Source of the DNA: Fictibacillus halophilus
GTDB lineage: Bacteria > Bacillota > Bacilli > Bacillales > Fictibacillaceae
Reading direction: 5' to 3'
Length of the DNA: 64,000 nt
NCBI RefSeq assembly: GCF_016401385.1
Contig: NZ_JAEACF010000001.1
Location: 2,108,001-2,172,000 of the forward strand
Positions 20,965 to 29,440 of this stretch are shown in pieces (position 1 is the first letter of the stretch; every line of letters begins with the position of its first letter). Both the position numbers and the translations under genes were made by a program. The notes under the pieces are model-generated. The model ran no database searches. It was not told where the DNA came from and saw only the letters and a program-made list of their open reading frames with translations.

Positions 20965-22495
20965 GCCACAAACTCCTTATTATTTTTTTTGAGTCCCATT
21001 CTTTCTTCTGAGATGGAAAATCTTTTCGATAATGACTGCCTCTGCTTTCTTCTCGCTTAAGACAACTTGTTACAGTCAACCATGCGATTGTTTGCATATT
21101 GACCCTCTTGATAACAGGTAGTGGTTCTTTGATCAGAGCAGGTGTCCACGAACGTAGGTCTAGGGTTTTTGCGGCACTCATCAATTCACTTTTACTTCTA
21201 ACGATTCCCGCATATTTATCCATAAGAAGTTGAATCTCATTTTCATGCAAGAGATCGCCATGCTGAATTGATTTTTGTTCGAGCGTCTTCCTTCTTTTAA
21301 AAGTTGGAGGCTTCATATCCGTTGTTTCCGATGAAAGGATACTGTTTGCCGCCGCTTTTGCAAAAACTGCTCCTTCAAGGAGAGAATTACTGGCTAATCG
21401 ATTGGCACCATGTACTCCGGTATTCGCACATTCTCCAATCGCATATAGCCCTCTCAACGAGGTCTTACCGGTTTGATCTGTAACAATTCCACCCATCGTA
21501 AAATGAGCACCGGGAGAGACTGGGATCAGCCCATTGTTCACTTCGATACCAGCAGTCTCACAGATCTTGGTCACTCCAGGAAATTTACTTTTAAAGTCTA
21601 TAATCGAAGAAATGTCTAAGAACACCTTCTCACCGTGTACATGAATCTCTTGAAAAAGCCTCTTAGATACGATATCTCTCGGTGCAAGGTCTTTTAACGG
21701 ATGAACATCCCTCATAAAAGGAACTCCACTTGAATTGACCAATATTCCACCTTGTCCTCGAACAGCTTCGGTGATCAATCCTGCAGGCACTCTCCCTGAT
21801 AAAAGGGTTGGGTGGAACTGAACAAACTCCAAATCCGAAAGTTCAACGCCTGCTCGGTATGCCATGCATAAAACGCTCCCATCCGATCCAAATGCATTAG
21901 AAGTCGTTTCATAGATCCCCGCATAACCACCACCTGCCAATATCGTATTTTTCGCTTGATAAATAGTGGTCTGATTTTCATTATCCTTACAATACACACC
22001 CATACACTTATGATCTTGAATGATTAAATCAACTGCATATTGGTGGCTAACAATCTTAACGTTGTTTCTTACTCGTCGAATTAAGGCATCAATCACTTTC
22101 TTACCCGTTTGATCTCCTCCAGCATGAACGATGCGATTCCGGTTATGTCCCCCTTCTTTACCTAACATATAAGAACCGTTCTCATGCCGGTCAAAGTTCA
22201 CTCCCCACTCAGTAAGTGTACGAACGACACTTTCGCCTTCTTTCACAAGCTGTTTGACCGCCTCTTGATCATTATGATGGTGCCCCGCTTTTAGCGTATC
22301 TAGAAAATGCTCCGCCCAAGAGTCCTCTTTATCTATTGCTGCAGAAATTCCGCCTTGAGCTAAAAAAGAATTTGATTGTTCTGCAGAAAACTTTGTGATA
22401 ACTATCACATTCTTATGCGAGCTTAAATATTCAGCAGCCATTAAACCAGCGATTCCTCCGCCGATAATTAAAACATCTGCTTCGTAATGTTTCAT
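20915..22495 (-). CDS. nadB: L-aspartate oxidase
   Basis: FAD enzyme oxidising aspartate to iminoaspartate, the first step of NAD synthesis. The 526-residue product starts MKHYEADVLIIGGGIAGL, the dinucleotide-binding motif, and has AQGGISAAID, HAGGDQTGKKVI, FVQFHPTLL, GAHFTMGGI and ALYAIGECANTGVHGANRLASNSLLE-type flavin contacts. I use the ATG at 22495 behind GAGGTG; an in-frame TTG at 22513 lies upstream of that site. It is the first gene of the nad operon and is divergent from nifS, with a NiaR-type operator between. Confidence 0.95.
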   Translation of the reverse strand: MKHYEADVLIIGGGIAGLMAAEYLSSHKNVIVITKFSAEQSNSFLAQGGISAAIDKEDSWAEHFLDTLKAGHHHNDQEAVKQLVKEGESVVRTLTEWGVNFDRHENGSYMLGKEGGHNRNRIVHAGGDQTGKKVIDALIRRVRNNVKIVSHQYAVDLIIQDHKCMGVYCKDNENQTTIYQAKNTILAGGGYAGIYETTSNAFGSDGSVLCMAYRAGVELSDLEFVQFHPTLLSGRVPAGLITEAVRGQGGILVNSSGVPFMRDVHPLKDLAPRDIVSKRLFQEIHVHGEKVFLDISSIIDFKSKFPGVTKICETAGIEVNNGLIPVSPGAHFTMGGIVTDQTGKTSLRGLYAIGECANTGVHGANRLASNSLLEGAVFAKAAANSILSSETTDMKPPTFKRRKTLEQKSIQHGDLLHENEIQLLMDKYAGIVRSKSELMSAAKTLDLRSWTPALIKEPLPVIKRVNMQTIAWLTVTSCLKREESRGSHYRKDFPSQKKEWDSKKIIRSLWHDESIIAEKTAAGIFN

Positions 22496-22520
22496 GAATA
22501 TAAAACACCTCAACTTTACA

Positions 22521-22534
22521 CGTGTCTTGACACC
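22521..22534. promoter_or_regulatory. Likely NiaR operator in the nadB-nifS intergenic region
   Basis: GTGTC-TT-GACAC (22522-22533) is a perfect 5+5 inverted repeat with T-rich/A-rich surroundings, in a 97-bp region between two divergent NAD-linked operons. It resembles the GTGTCTTGACAC core described for NiaR (YrxA) sites of Bacillus. The repressor gene niaR lies in the divergent operon, so autoregulation and nicotinate response are expected. Confidence 0.8.
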
Positions 22535-22592
22535 TATATTTACATAGATTTAAACTAGATACAACTATTTTATTAAAACTGAGGTGGAAACC

Positions 22593-23744
22593 TTGATATA
22601 TCTTGATTATGCAGCAACTACACCCCTGTCAGAATCAGCGCTTAAAGCGTTTATTCAAACATCCAAAACGTATTTTCATAATACAGAGAGTCTTCACGAG
22701 GGAGGTCTAGCAGCTCGTGATTTGTTGGAACATGCACGATGTTCTTTAGCAGAGTTGTTAAATAAAGAAAGTGAAGGAATCTATTTTACAGGCGGGGGCT
22801 CTGACGGAAATTTTCTAGCTATTACTTCATTAGCACATGGAGCAAACTATAAAGGTAAGCATATTATCTCTTCAAATGTAGAACACCCATCTGTTGATTA
22901 TGTTCTGAAATTTTTAGAGAAGAATGGGTACGAGATAACAAGAGTACCCGTACAAAAAAATGGGAAGATTTCGATCAACACGTTGCTGTCCTCTATTCGT
23001 CCAGACACCATTCTCGTCACCATTCAGCATGTGAACAGTGAAACTGGAATCGTTCAGGATATCAAAGAGATCGGTGAGTATTTAAGAAATCGTGGTGTTT
23101 TGTTTCATAGTGATTGTGTTCAATCCTTCGGAAAATGGGATAAAAGCTATTTTCATTCTATGAGAATAGATGCTTTTACAATGTCTGCTCACAAGATAAA
23201 CGGACCTAAGGGAACTGGTGCCGTATACCTCTCCCCATCTGTTCACATTGCTCCTCTTCTTGCTGAAGTCACACATGAACGTGGATTCCGAGCAGGCACT
23301 GTTGATCTGCCATCGATAGCTGCTTTTGTTACAGCAGCAGAAGAGGCATTCCATTTACAGCATGATCGCTATCAGCATGCAGTTGACATGCGTAAACAAC
23401 TAAAATCGTCTATACTTACAGATAAGAACATTATCTTTGAAGGTAACGATGACAGTTCTCCTTTTATCATTCCAATACGTGCTAAAGGGATGGAGGGCCA
23501 GATCGTGATGCAAGAACTGGACCGATTAAAAATCGCTGTTTCTACAGGATCTGCGTGCAAGAACGGGCAACAAGCACCTTCTAAAACTTTACTTGCACTT
23601 GGAAGAACTGAGAGTGAAGCACATGAACTGGTTCGAATTTCAACCAGTCATCAGACGACCTCTGAAGAAATAGCTTTACTTCAAAAAGCACTTATTGAAA
23701 TAACAAATACATTCAGATCTGTTAGTGAGGTAATAACAAGATGA
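22593..23744 (+). CDS. nifS: Cysteine desulfurase NifS, NAD-linked type
   Basis: PLP enzyme that takes sulfur from cysteine. In Bacillus this copy supplies the Fe-S cluster of NadA. The 383-residue protein has IYLDYAATTPLS, FTGGGSDGNFLAI, the PLP-lysine region FTMSAHKINGPKGTGAVYL, and the active-site cysteine loop VSTGSACKNGQQAPS. I choose the TTG at 22593 (MIYLDYAATT), which follows GAGGTG at good spacing and matches the family start; the in-frame GTG at 22584 lies inside that site. It forms an operon with niaR (ATGA overlap). Confidence 0.93.
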   Translation: MIYLDYAATTPLSESALKAFIQTSKTYFHNTESLHEGGLAARDLLEHARCSLAELLNKESEGIYFTGGGSDGNFLAITSLAHGANYKGKHIISSNVEHPSVDYVLKFLEKNGYEITRVPVQKNGKISINTLLSSIRPDTILVTIQHVNSETGIVQDIKEIGEYLRNRGVLFHSDCVQSFGKWDKSYFHSMRIDAFTMSAHKINGPKGTGAVYLSPSVHIAPLLAEVTHERGFRAGTVDLPSIAAFVTAAEEAFHLQHDRYQHAVDMRKQLKSSILTDKNIIFEGNDDSSPFIIPIRAKGMEGQIVMQELDRLKIAVSTGSACKNGQQAPSKTLLALGRTESEAHELVRISTSHQTTSEEIALLQKALIEITNTFRSVSEVITR

Positions 23745-24268
23745 GTAACGAGAAATTAAAAGGTGATGAAAGACGTTCGCAGCTCATAGCCTGGCTGATG
23801 AAATCCGACAAACCACTTAGTGGTTCGATTCTTGCCACTAAAACGAATGTTAGCAGACAGGTTATCGTACAAGACATGTCACTTTTAAAAGCAAGCGGCG
23901 AGCCGATTATGGCAACAGCTCAAGGCTATATTTATTTAAAGAACGACTCAAAAAAACAATTCTCTCGCGTGATTGCCGCAAATCATTCACCAGAAGAAAC
24001 AGCGAGTGAACTAACAACGATTGTGGATTATGGCGTTACAGTCGAAGATGTTACCGTTGAACACCCTGTTTATGGTGACATTAAAGCTTCACTCAAGCTC
24101 TCTACTCGAAAGGATGTTGAAGATTTGATCAAACGTCTTAGAGAAACGAATGCCAGCCTTTTAAGTGAATTAACAGAAGGTATTCATATGCACACTCTCT
24201 CATCAGACTCAGAAGAGAAACTAGATAAAGCTTGTGGTGCTTTAAGGGAAAAAGGGTTTTTATTATAA
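23741..24268 (+). CDS. niaR: NiaR nicotinate-responsive transcription repressor
   Basis: Repressor of NAD synthesis genes. The 175-residue protein has an N-terminal winged helix of the HTH_11 type (residues about 12-65, SRQVIVQDMSLLKASGEPI) and a C-terminal 3H domain with the histidines in VEHPVYGD and EGIHMHTL that give the domain its name and are thought to bind metal and ligand. It overlaps nifS by four bases. B. subtilis names are yrxA and niaR. The inverted repeat at 22521 is its probable target. Confidence 0.93.
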   Translation: MSNEKLKGDERRSQLIAWLMKSDKPLSGSILATKTNVSRQVIVQDMSLLKASGEPIMATAQGYIYLKNDSKKQFSRVIAANHSPEETASELTTIVDYGVTVEDVTVEHPVYGDIKASLKLSTRKDVEDLIKRLRETNASLLSELTEGIHMHTLSSDSEEKLDKACGALREKGFLL

Positions 24269-24273
24269 GCAAA

Positions 24274-24312
24274 AAAGAAATCCCTGGCTGTATCAGCCAA
24301 GGATTTCTTTAT
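24274..24312. terminator. Bidirectional terminator between niaR and pheB
   Basis: AAAGAAATCC and GGATTTCTTT arms, extended by TGGCTG/CAGCCA, give a strong hairpin with A/T runs on both sides, exactly between two converging genes. Confidence 0.88.
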
Positions 24313-24755
24313 GCGCCAGTTCCTACTACTTCAACTCGTTCTACTGTTTCCATGCGGTTTAATGTGGTCAACAAGTCCTTCATATCTCCTTGAAGCATGT
24401 TCGTTTCAATCGTCAATGTAATATGTGCACGTCCCTGCAAGGGAATCGTCTGATTAATCGTTAATACGTTGCAACCTTGGGAAGCAACAACCGTTAGCAG
24501 GCTTGACAGGGCACCGGATCTGTCTTCAAGGTGAAGCGAAAGTGTAATAATTTTCTCTTTTACCATCGTATGAAACGGAAAAATTCCATCACGGTATTTG
24601 TAAAATGCACTTCTACTCAAGCCCACTTTTTCAGCAGCTTCTGCCACTGTCTTAACTTTTCCTCGATCTAAGAGAGACTTTGCTTCCAACGCTTTTTGCA
24701 TAGATTCGGACAAAACGTCTTCTCTTACCATATAGTATTGATGATCATTTTTCAT
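24309..24755 (-). CDS. pheB: PheB-type protein with HTH and ACT domain
   Basis: Cytoplasmic 148-residue protein. Residues about 25-60 ([24 protein letters not shown]) form a helix-turn-helix-like segment and residues about 75-145 an ACT domain ([22 protein letters not shown]). B. subtilis PheB has this arrangement and sits between obg and pheA; its function is unclear, probably amino-acid sensing. The ATG at 24755 follows GGAGGAAAGCAA; upstream reading to 24809 has no support. There is no pheA between this gene and niaR, unlike B. subtilis. Confidence 0.88.
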   Translation of the reverse strand: MKNDHQYYMVREDVLSESMQKALEAKSLLDRGKVKTVAEAAEKVGLSRSAFYKYRDGIFPFHTMVKEKIITLSLHLEDRSGALSSLLTVVASQGCNVLTINQTIPLQGRAHITLTIETNMLQGDMKDLLTTLNRMETVERVEVVGTGA

Positions 24756-24834
24756 TTGCTTTCCTCCGGTGACTTTCTTACCTCTATTATAATAGGATTG
24801 TTCTTTCATGTCTATTCCACGTGGACATCTGTAT

Positions 24835-24870
24835 AAAAAAGACAGCCTACAGAATAGGCTGTCTTTTTTT
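24835..24870 (-). terminator. Terminator after obg
   Basis: AAAAAAGACAGCCT and AGGCTGTCTTTTTT arms with a seven-base loop. It lies between obg (stop at 24869) and pheB, so pheB probably has its own promoter. Confidence 0.88.
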
Positions 24871-26155
24871 AATCGATAAATTCGAACTCGTATTTTAAGA
24901 TTCGAACAACATCACCATGCTCTGCTCCGCGATCACGTAACGCTTGATCAACACCAAGTGTACGCATTTGTCTTGCAAAACGCTTTGTTGCTTCTTCTCG
25001 GGAAAAGTCTGTCATCTTAAACAGCTTTTCAATCTTCGGACCATTGATAACAAAAATACCTGCAGGATCACGAGTGATATAGAAGCCAGCATCTTCTTTT
25101 TCATGCTTGTATAGAACCCTCTGCTGTTCGCCACCATCATCATGAATAAGTGGGAACTCAGGTGTAACTTCAAGCGTATCTGCTGTTGTGAAAAGAACCT
25201 CTCTAATACCTTGACGAGAAATCGCAGAAATTGGGAATACCTTTACGTCTTCTCCCACTTTTTCTTTGAAAATTTCCAGGTTTTCTTCAGCACCTGGAAT
25301 GTCCATTTTGTTAGCAAGAACAATTTGAGGACGTTCCATTAATCGCATGTTGTATTGATTAAGCTCATCGTTGATCTTTACGAAATCATCATAAGGATCT
25401 CGTCCTTCCATTCCGGACATGTCGATAACATGTAGAATAACACGCGTTCGTTCAATATGTCTTAAGAATTGATGTCCAAGTCCTATACCTTCATGAGCAC
25501 CCTCAATTAAACCTGGAAGATCAGCCATTACAAAGCTTCTTCCATCTTCGACAGCAACAACCCCTAAGTTAGGAGTGATCGTTGTAAAATGGTACTCAGC
25601 GATTTTGGGCTTAGCTGCTGATACGATCGATAAGAAGGTTGATTTCCCTACACTCGGAAATCCTACTAAACCTACGTCAGCTAAGACTTTCAACTCTAAT
25701 GTTACTTCTCGTTCTTCACCTGGTTCACCGTTCTCAGCAATTTCTGGAGCCGGATTTGCAGGAGTAGCAAAACGAGTGTTTCCACGGCCCCCTCGACCGC
25801 CTTTAGCGATGATCGCTTGCTGCTGATGATGTACGAGGTCAGCAATCGTCTCTCCCGTATTAGCATCTGTCACGACAGTACCAGGAGGAACTTTAACAAT
25901 CATATCGTTCGCTTTTTTTCCATGCATGCCCTTAGACATACCATGTTCCCCTCGAGGGGCTTTAAAATGACGGTTGTAACGAAAGTCCATAAGCGTTCGT
26001 AAGCCTTCTTCTACTTCAAAGATTACGTTTGCTCCTTTTCCTCCGTCACCACCTGCAGGACCACCGTCTGGAACGTATTTTTCACGGCGAAATGCTACCA
26101 TTCCGTTTCCGCCGTCACCTGCTTTTAAATAAATCTTGACCTGATCGACAAACAT
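24869..26155 (-). CDS. obg: GTPase Obg
   Basis: Essential ribosome-associated GTPase that also affects Spo0A activation. The 428-residue protein has the glycine-rich N-terminal Obg fold ([29 protein letters not shown]), the G domain with G1 GFPSVGKST at about residue 165, [11 protein letters not shown] (switch I), [12 protein letters not shown] (G3) and NKMDIP (G4), and the C-terminal OCT domain. It is 18 bp downstream of spo0B, as in B. subtilis. Confidence 0.97.
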   Translation of the reverse strand: MFVDQVKIYLKAGDGGNGMVAFRREKYVPDGGPAGGDGGKGANVIFEVEEGLRTLMDFRYNRHFKAPRGEHGMSKGMHGKKANDMIVKVPPGTVVTDANTGETIADLVHHQQQAIIAKGGRGGRGNTRFATPANPAPEIAENGEPGEEREVTLELKVLADVGLVGFPSVGKSTFLSIVSAAKPKIAEYHFTTITPNLGVVAVEDGRSFVMADLPGLIEGAHEGIGLGHQFLRHIERTRVILHVIDMSGMEGRDPYDDFVKINDELNQYNMRLMERPQIVLANKMDIPGAEENLEIFKEKVGEDVKVFPISAISRQGIREVLFTTADTLEVTPEFPLIHDDGGEQQRVLYKHEKEDAGFYITRDPAGIFVINGPKIEKLFKMTDFSREEATKRFARQMRTLGVDQALRDRGAEHGDVVRILKYEFEFID

Positions 26156-26173
26156 TTCATTCTCCTCCTTCCA

Positions 26174-26713
26174 TTAGGAAGTTAACTGAATATCAAAATA
26201 ACACTTATTTTCCTGATTATAGCTTTCGATGAGTAACATGCTTTTATGTGTTGAAAAAATATTTCTCAATACTTCATACGTATCCTTCTCATCTGTTAGC
26301 GCCCCTTGAAAGGTATAACAGACTCGAAGAGCTGCAGGATCAAATGTAACAGTAAGTGAGTATTCATCATAACCCGAAATGGAATTATTCAACACATCGC
26401 ATACTTCTTTCGTCGTATGTAACAATTCCTCTTCAAATAAGCTGAAATCCCCGCTTTCACCATTTACTTTTCCATACAATTTCACCGGATGCTTCAACCA
26501 ATTATATGTTAATAAGTACTCCGATAAATTCGGGGTTTTCAGGTTAGAGATTCTTGATTCTTCCCGTGATAGTTCAATAACTTCATTCATAATCTCTTTT
26601 GCCCGCTCTGTGCGGCCAAGTGATAGGTTTGCTTTAATAAGCTGTAGCTGGTTTAGCCAGTCATGCCTGGCGTGGCGCAAAAGATCGACAGTTGTCCATT
26701 TGTTTGACATCAT
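26174..26713 (-). CDS. spo0B: Sporulation initiation phosphotransferase Spo0B
   Basis: Phosphorelay protein carrying phosphate from Spo0F to Spo0A. The 179-residue chain has the four-helix dimerisation region with LRHARHDWLNQLQLIKANL; His17 in RHDWLNQLQ corresponds to the phosphorylated histidine of B. subtilis Spo0B. A degenerate histidine-kinase-like C-terminal domain follows. Either of the two adjacent ATG codons (26713 or 26710) could start translation behind TAGGAG. It leads into obg. Confidence 0.92.
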   Translation of the reverse strand: MMSNKWTTVDLLRHARHDWLNQLQLIKANLSLGRTERAKEIMNEVIELSREESRISNLKTPNLSEYLLTYNWLKHPVKLYGKVNGESGDFSLFEEELLHTTKEVCDVLNNSISGYDEYSLTVTFDPAALRVCYTFQGALTDEKDTYEVLRNIFSTHKSMLLIESYNQENKCYFDIQLTS

Positions 26714-26796
26714 CGCACTCCTAGCCTTTCCTTTTAATAGGGCTATACCTTACACCAACAAATTTAGCGCAGTACTTAATACTCTCACAAAGCAAA

Positions 26797-26829
26797 GAAA
26801 AAACTCTAACCAATCTGGTTAGAGTTTTC
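26797..26829 (-). terminator. Terminator after rpmA
   Basis: AAAACTCTAACCA and GGTTAGAGTTTTT arms, short loop, T run on the minus strand, seven bases beyond the rpmA stop region. It separates the ribosomal-protein group from spo0B-obg. Confidence 0.85.
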
Positions 26830-26838
26830 ATCTCCCTC

Positions 26839-27129
26839 TTACGCTTCTTGCGCGATTGGGTAAACACTTACCTTTTTGCGGTCACGGCCATAACGTTCGA
26901 AACGTACAACTCCGTCTACCTTAGCAAATAGTGTGTCATCTCCGCCTTTACCTACGTTTGTACCAGGATAGATCTTAGTACCACGTTGACGGTAAAGAAT
27001 TGAACCACCAGAAACGAATTGTCCATCAGCACGCTTAGCGCCTAGACGCTTAGACTGTGAGTCACGACCATTCTTTGTGCTACCTACCCCTTTTTTAGAG
27101 GCAAAGTATTGAAGGTTTAATTTAAGCAT
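26839..27129 (-). CDS. rpmA: Ribosomal protein L27 with a cleavable N-terminal extension
   Basis: Component of the 50S peptidyl-transferase region. The 96-residue precursor starts [21 protein letters not shown]. In Firmicutes the segment up to LQYF is removed by the protease Prp to expose the functional N-terminus ASKK; here the cleavage motif is intact and the prp gene is immediately upstream. The ATG at 27129 follows AAGGAGGTGCAACGA, inside the 3' end of prp; the longer reading (27147) includes that ribosome site and is wrong. Confidence 0.97.
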   Translation of the reverse strand: MLKLNLQYFASKKGVGSTKNGRDSQSKRLGAKRADGQFVSGGSILYRQRGTKIYPGTNVGKGGDDTLFAKVDGVVRFERYGRDRKKVSVYPIAQEA

Positions 27130-27475
27130 TCGTTGCACCTCCTTCATGTTCAGTCAATTTTATATACTCGCTGTATCCTTCTTCAATTGAAGCAAGAGAT
27201 ACAATCATGCCTTCCAAAAGCCACTGTGTTTTTTGATGTATAGAATCATCAAGATTATTCGGCACGCTTAACGTTAGAAAACCACCATCTTCATGAGTAG
27301 TCACTTCTGGCTCATAGCCGCAAAGCTTCTCTATCGCATTGATCGTTCCGAACGACACCGCTGTAGCTGCTGCACAAACCAAATCTTGGCCATGTGGAGC
27401 GAAGTCAGCATGTCCTTCCATCGTAAACGAAAGTATGTCTTGATCTTTGTTCCTGTATATAGAAACTAGAATCAT
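27122..27475 (-). CDS. prp: Ribosomal-processing cysteine protease Prp
   Basis: Removes the N-terminal extension of L27. The 117-residue protein has the catalytic histidine in MEGHADFA (His22) and the catalytic cysteine in [12 protein letters not shown] (Cys34), the standard Prp dyad. It is called ysxB in B. subtilis. Lying between rplU and rpmA, it overlaps rpmA by eight bases and follows rplU by five, so enzyme and substrate are made together. Confidence 0.95.
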   Translation of the reverse strand: MILVSIYRNKDQDILSFTMEGHADFAPHGQDLVCAAATAVSFGTINAIEKLCGYEPEVTTHEDGGFLTLSVPNNLDDSIHQKTQWLLEGMIVSLASIEEGYSEYIKLTEHEGGATNA

Positions 27476-27480
27476 GAGAA

Positions 27481-27789
27481 TTACCCGTTAATTTTTTCAA
27501 TCACAACTTTTGTGTATGGTTGACGGTGTCCTTGCTTACGACGGTAGTTCTTCTTCGCCTTAAACTTGTAGACAACCACTTTTTCGCCACGGCCATGTTT
27601 TTCAACTGTTGCCGTAACTGTAGCACCTTCAACTAAAGGAGCTCCTACTTTCAAGCTATCTCCACCTACCATCAATACATCCTCGAATGTTACTGACGCT
27701 CCAGCTTCAACATCTAGTTTTTCAACATAGATCGCTTGACCTTCTTCAACTCGAACTTGCTTACCACCAGTTTGAATAATTGCGTACAT
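27481..27789 (-). CDS. rplU: Ribosomal protein L21
   Basis: 50S subunit protein. The product is 102 residues, starting [18 protein letters not shown] and ending with [28 protein letters not shown], a full match to the L21 family. The ATG at 27789 follows AGGAGGTGCACGTTG. The reading frame stays open upstream to 27882, but that stretch is the leader RNA, not coding. It heads the rplU-prp-rpmA operon. Confidence 0.97.
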   Translation of the reverse strand: MYAIIQTGGKQVRVEEGQAIYVEKLDVEAGASVTFEDVLMVGGDSLKVGAPLVEGATVTATVEKHGRGEKVVVYKFKAKKNYRRKQGHRQPYTKVVIEKING

Positions 27790-27885
27790 CAACGTGCACC
27801 TCCTCTTATACTCAGACTCGCCATCCCAGGTGTATATAAAATACTTAAAACCTGGTCTGTGCGGTTGGAGCGGGTGCTCCAAACA
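27790..27885 (-). ncRNA. L21 leader (ribosomal protein leader RNA)
   Basis: The 5' region of rplU on the minus strand holds a GGAGC/GCTCC hairpin (27866-27879) and a CCAGGT/ACCTGG stem (27826-27831 with 27850-27855), followed by the rplU ribosome site. Position and the two stems fit the L21 leader motif known from Bacillus, thought to give autogenous control. I could not check it against the covariance model. Confidence 0.72.
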
Positions 27886-27891
27886 CTAACG

Positions 27892-27918
27892 AAAAAAGGA
27901 TACCATGTTTGGCACCCT
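27892..27918 (-). terminator. Terminator after rng
   Basis: On the minus strand GGGTGCC and GGTATCC pair (two G-T pairs) around AAACAT and are followed by TTTTTT. It begins a few bases after the rng stop and directly precedes the L21 leader, so rplU transcription is independent of rng. Confidence 0.8.
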
Positions 27919-27922
27919 TATG

Positions 27923-29410
27923 TCAATGTGAATCTTTTAACATCCTGCTTCTTATTTCAACTATTTTTCCTGATTGTCTGACTGTCATTTCCCGGTTTGA
28001 CGAACCGATAGAAACAATCACTGTTATACCATGTTGATTCTCTAAAAGTTTAAGCTTGTCCGGATTTTTTTTCAACCATTCAGAATAGTGGCGTGGCACC
28101 TCAATCCACAATGCCTCATCATCTTCGTATGTGTATTCTTTCATTACACGATCCATCTCATAATAAAAGGTTTCTGGACGAATGATATAACCATCCATCA
28201 TATGGCGGTCGAACCTTGTGGCAAGCGTCTCAAGTAATGAAGGTCGCTCTTTTTTTCTAGTCATCTCAAACAAACCCATTTTCGTAAAGCCGTGCAAAAT
28301 TATCGTCGCAGAATCGTTCTTTAATGCTTCTCGCATAACTTTATTAATTTGTTCCTTGTCTTCATTTGATTGCATCGTAATAAAGTCAATGACGATCATG
28401 CCGGCAATGTTACGTAATCGAAGCTGTTTCATGATTTCTTTAGCAGCGATCTTATTGGTTTCAACTATAGTCTTCGATCGATCTTTTTTTCCAGTAAATT
28501 TACCGGTATTCACATCGATTACGGTCAATGCTTCTGTCACATTAAAATAAAGAGATGAACCATTCTTTAACCATACAAGTGGTGAAAGTGTTTTTTCGAT
28601 GTCTGTTTCAATTCCTAATTTACGAAAAAGAGGTTCTTTTTCGTTATACAGCTTCACGGAAAATGGATTTTGAAAAGAAGCAGCATACTCTTTGACATGA
28701 TGATACGTATCATAGTCATCCACTAAGATCTCTTCCACGTCATGGTTCAGCCATCTCTCTAAAAGTGGATAGAAAAAATGTGGTTGTACGATAAGAGCTG
28801 GTGCCTTTTTCGCATCAAAGCTTTTTTGAACTTCATTCAACTGTCTTCTCAGGCTTTCAAGCTCTTGATTCATTTCTACTTCAGGAAATTTTTCACAACC
28901 CGTTCGAATGATCAATCCTTCGTTACTACTTATGACAGAATCTCCCCATTCTTGCAGCATCGGGCGATGAGATTCTTTTATCTTTTTTGATATTCCAACG
29001 TGAGGAGTGAACGGAAAATAAACGAGAAGATGACCTGTAAACGAGATGAGGGCTGTTAATTTTGCGCCTTTATCTCCCGTCTCTTCTTTAACGACTTGGA
29101 CTAGGATCGATTCTCCCTCTTTTATAAGGCTCGAGATGGATACTTTCTTTTGTTCCTCACTTGAAAGCTGTTGATAAGCAGGCAGATCATCTTTATGAAG
29201 AAAGCCGTTCTTTCTAGTTCCAATATCTACAAATACAGCTTGCATGCCAGGCAATACCTTTTGTACTTTACCCTTATAGATGTTTCCTGTTAATGGACTT
29301 TTCGTTGGTCTATGAACAGCACATTCTATAAGTTTTTCATTCTCTACCAAAGCTGTTCGTTTTTCCATTCCTATTGCATTAATTACTACACGCTGCATCG
29401 TTCCATTCAC
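27923..29410 (-). CDS. rng: Ribonuclease E/G family protein
   Basis: Endoribonuclease of the RNase E/G family acting on rRNA and mRNA. The 495-residue protein has an N-terminal S1 RNA-binding domain (NIYKGKVQKVLPGMQAVFVDIG), the 5'-sensor/RNase H-like region, and the metal-binding motif block LTVIDVNTGKFTG with a later IVIDFITM; a C-terminal small domain follows (Leu, Thr-Arg-rich MTRKKERPSL). The start at 29410 follows GGGAGATGTGA. B. subtilis lacks this enzyme, but it occurs in other Bacillaceae. It is placed between spoIVFB and rplU. Confidence 0.92.
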   Translation of the reverse strand: MNGTMQRVVINAIGMEKRTALVENEKLIECAVHRPTKSPLTGNIYKGKVQKVLPGMQAVFVDIGTRKNGFLHKDDLPAYQQLSSEEQKKVSISSLIKEGESILVQVVKEETGDKGAKLTALISFTGHLLVYFPFTPHVGISKKIKESHRPMLQEWGDSVISSNEGLIIRTGCEKFPEVEMNQELESLRRQLNEVQKSFDAKKAPALIVQPHFFYPLLERWLNHDVEEILVDDYDTYHHVKEYAASFQNPFSVKLYNEKEPLFRKLGIETDIEKTLSPLVWLKNGSSLYFNVTEALTVIDVNTGKFTGKKDRSKTIVETNKIAAKEIMKQLRLRNIAGMIVIDFITMQSNEDKEQINKVMREALKNDSATIILHGFTKMGLFEMTRKKERPSLLETLATRFDRHMMDGYIIRPETFYYEMDRVMKEYTYEDDEALWIEVPRHYSEWLKKNPDKLKLLENQHGITVIVSIGSSNREMTVRQSGKIVEIRSRMLKDSH

Positions 29411-29440
29411 ATCTCCCTGTTTTTCGCTCTGTATCCTATT

